A stretch of DNA of 64,000 nucleotides from contig OX419755.1 in NCBI GenBank assembly GCA_948567375.1, positions 73,722,944-73,786,943 of the forward strand. Direction: 5' to 3'. Made by a program: the position numbers and the translations under genes. Shown in pieces: positions 59,960 through 64,000 of this stretch. The number at the start of each line of letters is the position of its first letter. The stretch's first letter is position 1. Below the pieces are notes generated by a model, which worked only from the letters and a program-made list of their open reading frames with translations, ran no database searches and was not told the origin of the DNA. The stretch comes from Lunularia cruciata. Its lineage: Eukaryota; Streptophyta; Marchantiopsida; Lunulariales; Lunulariaceae.

Positions 59960-61987
59960 TGATAGAATGGTCATTATCATAGTTGGTGTTATTTATATGA
60001 TACTTAAATCGATTCTTCTTGTTACTAGGTCTAATAAAATCCATATAAAATAATACGAACTTATAAAATATACTAGCATCAAACACATCAAATATGTATA
60101 CATAGAATGTACCTAAATACACTCCTTATTATTTATAAGTCTATAAAATTATTTCATAACTCCTTTTTTATTAAAATACCAGGGAATTTTCCTTGACTTT
60201 ATTCTAAATAATTAGAAACTCTTACAAGGAGAAACTATGCTAATGTAAAGAGACTAATAATGTATTCAAAGAGCAAAAATTATATTATAATATATCTCTA
60301 GTTCTAATGTAATACTCTAATATTGCATGCAAATGAAAGAAATATGTTGTTAAAGTCTTCTCTCTTGTATTTGTGCATAAAATGTTAACATATATAGATT
60401 TGCAATTTTGTAGTAGTTTCAACAAAGAATAATTTTCAATATAAATATGAAATATAGATGGTACTTTTTGAGCTAAAATAAATTACAATACATACCTTAC
60501 ATATTTATTTGGCTACATTGACTTATCCTAAACTCCTTGTCCTTGGTTCTCTTAACTTTAGACTTACAATTTAGCATTGACTTCAATAAAACAAACTATA
60601 AAATATAGATGATGGTTTTGAAGCCAATTGTACTACTAAAACTATGGAAACTTGGTGCTTGCCAAATGCTATTAAAATTGTTAAGATTGAATATGTTATT
60701 CTCGTGAGGATACAGGGTAGAAATGACTAGAAGTGAAAGGAAGTGTTACTAATTTGCAATGTGTAAATTCCTATTTAACCTCTTGGGCAGAAATCATATT
60801 AAGAAGAGTGTAGTGTTATCCCATCTAATGCACTACAAAAAGGAGAAACTAAAGATCACTTTCATTAACAATAAATTCCAAGTAGTCTTAAGGTGATGAT
60901 TTGCTTCCCTCTGAAGGCCAATCTACCTAAAAGACATCAACTCTGAAGGTTGCATGTTATCCCTCCTAGAAGGCACAACTCCAAAGGAGTTTGCACATAT
61001 GTTGGATGTGTTTATCTTTTGATTCTATAGTATTTTCATTGCTCTGGATCATCATATGAACCTTCAATATAATGCCTTGCTCCTTTAAAACACACCACGT
61101 ACAAGTATAAATGTTTGCCTTCACTGAAGTACTTGTGTTCTTACTATAAAGATCCCTTGCCACTAATCAAAGAAGGCATTCAACAAACTCAAGTTGCAAG
61201 CAATCAATAAAGAAGACATTAGAGATCTCTTGTTTGACTTTGATTGAGTAACAATGAACCTTGGTAACATTAGGCTTAAGCCTTAAATATTTTCTTTGGA
61301 TAAATCTCAAAGAGATCTAATGGTTGAAGTATTCAAAAGATATTTTGTCTACATCTACATGGTGCATTGCTAATCTTATCTTCCTATCTTATCCAAAGCA
61401 CGTGTAGATTAATTAAGTGCCTTACACTTGTTAGGGAAGATATCACTTCTTCCACTATGACAATTTGAACTTTCACTCCTTTGTACCTACAACTCCAAAG
61501 GTTACATATGAAAACGTGTATACAACTTAAAAGGCCTTCCTCCCCAAAGGTATTTAGAACTATGAAGGTCTTTGGCTACAAAACAATCTTGACCCAAACA
61601 TCTTTGGCTACAAAGATCTTCAATTGCAACAAATGCAAAGAACTGATTTTGCCTCTACATTGCCTAGTAAGGAGGTTGATCCACTACTTCTATTCTACAA
61701 TCTCTTGGAGGGAGAGTTGGTAGATTTTATGATTCTATAATCATAGTGCTTCTTAAGTTTATAAGGTTAATAGTTACTCTATCAAGCTTATAGTCATCAT
61801 AGACCTTATCTTCCAAGCTTTGGAGCTATAGCTTGAGTTTGTGTATCTTCATCTTTGCCATCCTCCCTTGAGTTGCTTCTTCCAACTACTTGAGGATTTT
61901 CATCTTTTCCTCTTCCAAATATTGGTTTGCTACTTAAACTTTTGTAGTTATCTCTTCCACTAATAGAGGTTGATCTATTGCATGTTC
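58229..61987. other. AT-rich DNA without recognised gene
   Basis: Very AT-rich with scattered short open frames and no motif. It contains a TA microsatellite at 59904-59956. Confidence 0.55.
59904..59956. repeat. (TA)n microsatellite
   Basis: About 26 uninterrupted TA units. Confidence 0.95.
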
Positions 61988-63720
61988 CTACTTCTCTTTC
62001 TTCAATTTGGCAACCATCCCTTCCACTTGCATACCAATTTTTCTTTGGTATTTGCTAATTTGTATATCTAAGGTCACCAAGCAAATCTTGGTCTTTTCTA
62101 ACTTCCCTTGTATGCTCTTAGCTTCCTCATCCATGTCCTTCATACCCCCATTGCTACCTTTGGTCTCAAGCCAAAGGGCTCTCAACTCTCCTTGCAGTCT
62201 CTTGATTTCATCTTCCTTTCTATTAAATCTATAAAAAAACAAGGTATTTTCAGTCTTTGCCTTGAAGTTCTCTTGCACTCAAGTATTTTCACTCCTTGCT
62301 TCCTCCTTGTAAAAGTTTTGTATTCATCCAATCTCCTCCTTTTCCTTGGCCTACTTTGCACTTGTTATATAGGAGTTCTTATGAAATTTTCATACAAGAG
62401 AGGTGTTGTTGGTGACATCTTGGTGGGAGTCTTGGAGTATATTGGTAATATGTGCTCCATCAACTCCAAGACTTGCCATATCAAATGTATAAAAAAGATT
62501 TAGCTTCCTTTGGTATTGAGGCTTTTTATTCTTGAACTAGGATCACACTCATCACCACCATTGGTATTGCCTCCAAGGGATCTTCTCATTTACACTCAAT
62601 ACTTACCATGAGGTCCTGTTGCTCTTTGGTTGGCTTGGGTTCTTCTCTTCTATGCTCTTTTGCTTCCTTAAGCTAGGCTCCATCTTTGACTTGGTGTCCT
62701 TCTCTGTTCTTTGTGTTCAAAGGTCCAATTTCTTTATCATTGTTACAAGGTTCTTTGGCATGGAGCACACCTATGGGGTTGGTCACTTCTTTGATGCAAA
62801 GACCTTCTTGCTTTGCTCTATCTTTGGCTTGCTCTTCTTCTTCAGTATTCTACACCTTCTCATTTGGTGCAAAATGTGTATCTTCATAATGGTCCACTAC
62901 TTTGGACTTGGTTATTGTTTTCTATAGAGTGAATGGTTTTCTCCTCCTTCTTCTTTGTTAGTGTCTTTGGCATCCTTCTCCAAAGATACATTGATGATTT
63001 GAGAATTCTTCCTTTGCCACTTCATTGGTATTGATAATCTTTTAGGCATTGATTTGTTACTTTGTCTTTGCCACAATCATTCCTTCTTCATTAATATTCA
63101 CAAATTCTCATGTCTTCATGCACTCCTCATCTACTTGTCGATACTTCCAAAGGAATGACTTATCTCTTGGTTGTGAAGTGAAGTGACTAACTGGATGCAA
63201 ATGGCTGTGGAACTTCTTCCTCTCCAAATTTGTAGGAGATTTAACTCCGTATAGAATTGGATCACAAATGGTGCAAGATAGGTTACTCCACCATATTCCT
63301 CTAATTCTTTGAATAGGCTTCTTATTTTCTCATAGAACATATGGGCCTAATTTACAAATTCTCCCTATAACATGTATTGTAAGAACATAGTTTTGCTATT
63401 ATTTAGGTAGTTTGTTCTTTTAGGCTTGAAAAATTTCATAACCATCCCCACAATCATTCATGGAGATGGGTCCTTTTAACTTCACACCCTCCATCTATGT
63501 TTGGTCATTGGGTATTTGAAGAAGGCAATGAGAACCATCTCTAACTTTGCATTGGGTTTGTTGACTATGTGTCAATTGTTATTACCTTGGTTGAAAATTC
63601 TCTTGGCTAATAACATTCTTCTAGTTCTCATTCCATGCAAACAGATTGCATTGAAGGCTAATTGACTTTCTCTCCCTTGATGCTTTAACTCTTGAATCAT
63701 AGCTACATTACTCAATTCCC
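61988..63720 (-). pseudogene. Decayed minus-strand coding remnant with coiled coil
   Basis: Reading right to left, a worn N-terminal part (about 63720-63131, with FYEKIRSLFKELEEYGG and APFVIQFYTELNLLQIW) leads through a charged, low-complexity middle to a coiled-coil end at 62278-61988 (RKEDEIKRLQGELRALWLE, MVAKLKKEK). The order resembles one protein broken in several places. I do not recognise the family, and it may be host or mobile-element derived. Domain layout (globular start, charged linker, coiled coil) is all that can be said. Confidence 0.3.
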
Positions 63721-64000
63721 AATTTCCATAACAAGAAATCCAGGCACTTGCTCTGGATGCCCTTTGTCCTACAATACACTACCCACTTATTAAGTGTTGG
63801 GGCACAAAGGATAACTTCATGGTATCTTCTCATTTTATTAGATGAAAACAACCTTTTCTCTCTCAAAGATGAGAGTAAAGATTAGAACATGAAGGTGAAG
63901 GTAAGAACAACTACAAAGGCAACAAAGATTTCCAAAGAATTGGAATTTCTAAGTGTTTATTTTGCTTGCAATTGAAATGGAATGTAGAAAATGAAATTGA
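63721..64000. other. Window end, nothing recognised
   Basis: Short stretch at the right edge with no supported feature. Confidence 0.5.

Noticed and set aside
59889-60122. 77-codon minus-strand frame ending in Tyr-Ile repeats
   Set aside because: It is a translation of the TA microsatellite and AT-rich flank.

Overview
The window looks like nuclear DNA of a land plant. It contains one plastid-type SLC17/PHT4 anion-transporter gene with canonical GT-AG introns, surrounded by plant-type Ty3/gypsy retrotransposons. Three of these use the initiator tRNA-Met primer site that is common in plant LTR elements. The compact introns (about 115 to 226 bases) together with dense nested retrotransposons would suit a seed-free plant with a sizeable genome, such as a bryophyte or lycophyte, but the sequence does not prove this.

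Layout. 1-1790: remnant of an unrecognised coiled-coil coding sequence and gene-poor DNA. 1795-18150: a three-deep nest. An old Ty3 element (A, +) is split by a chromovirus (B, +, 5525-17392), which is itself split by a very young chromovirus (C, -, 9195-14841). Target duplications are intact at both insertions. 18150-19139: LTR scrap and a tandem duplication. 19140-25472: an older relative of B (D, +). 25473-28790: AT-rich, no gene seen. 28790-37060: a less AT-rich island with the only convincing host gene, the PHT4-type transporter (-, 33970-31037, eight exons, 611 codons), plus a perfect 37-bp inverted repeat, a 66-bp tandem repeat, a long GA microsatellite abutting the start codon and a perfect 61-bp direct repeat. 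37060-39270: AT-rich, no gene. 39270-48320: decayed C-family copy (E, +) and a decayed Ty3 element of another lineage (G, -), hit by four or five solo LTRs. 48321-57660: a relative of A (F, -) carrying a truncated C-family copy (H, -). 57661-64000: AT-rich DNA with one small candidate ORF and a decayed minus-strand coding remnant.

The most interesting biology is in the C-family LTRs. Their U3 regions consist of roughly 60-bp repeats packed with inverted GAA/TTC pentamers that match plant heat-shock elements, and these lie just upstream of a TATA box. The youngest copy (four differences in 424 bp between its LTRs) keeps the arrays intact, which suggests a stress-inducible chromovirus analogous to the heat-responsive copia element ONSEN of Arabidopsis. 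Five C-family pieces in this window lie inside other retroelements.

All gene and family names come from reading motifs by eye. No database search, alignment program or expression data was used.
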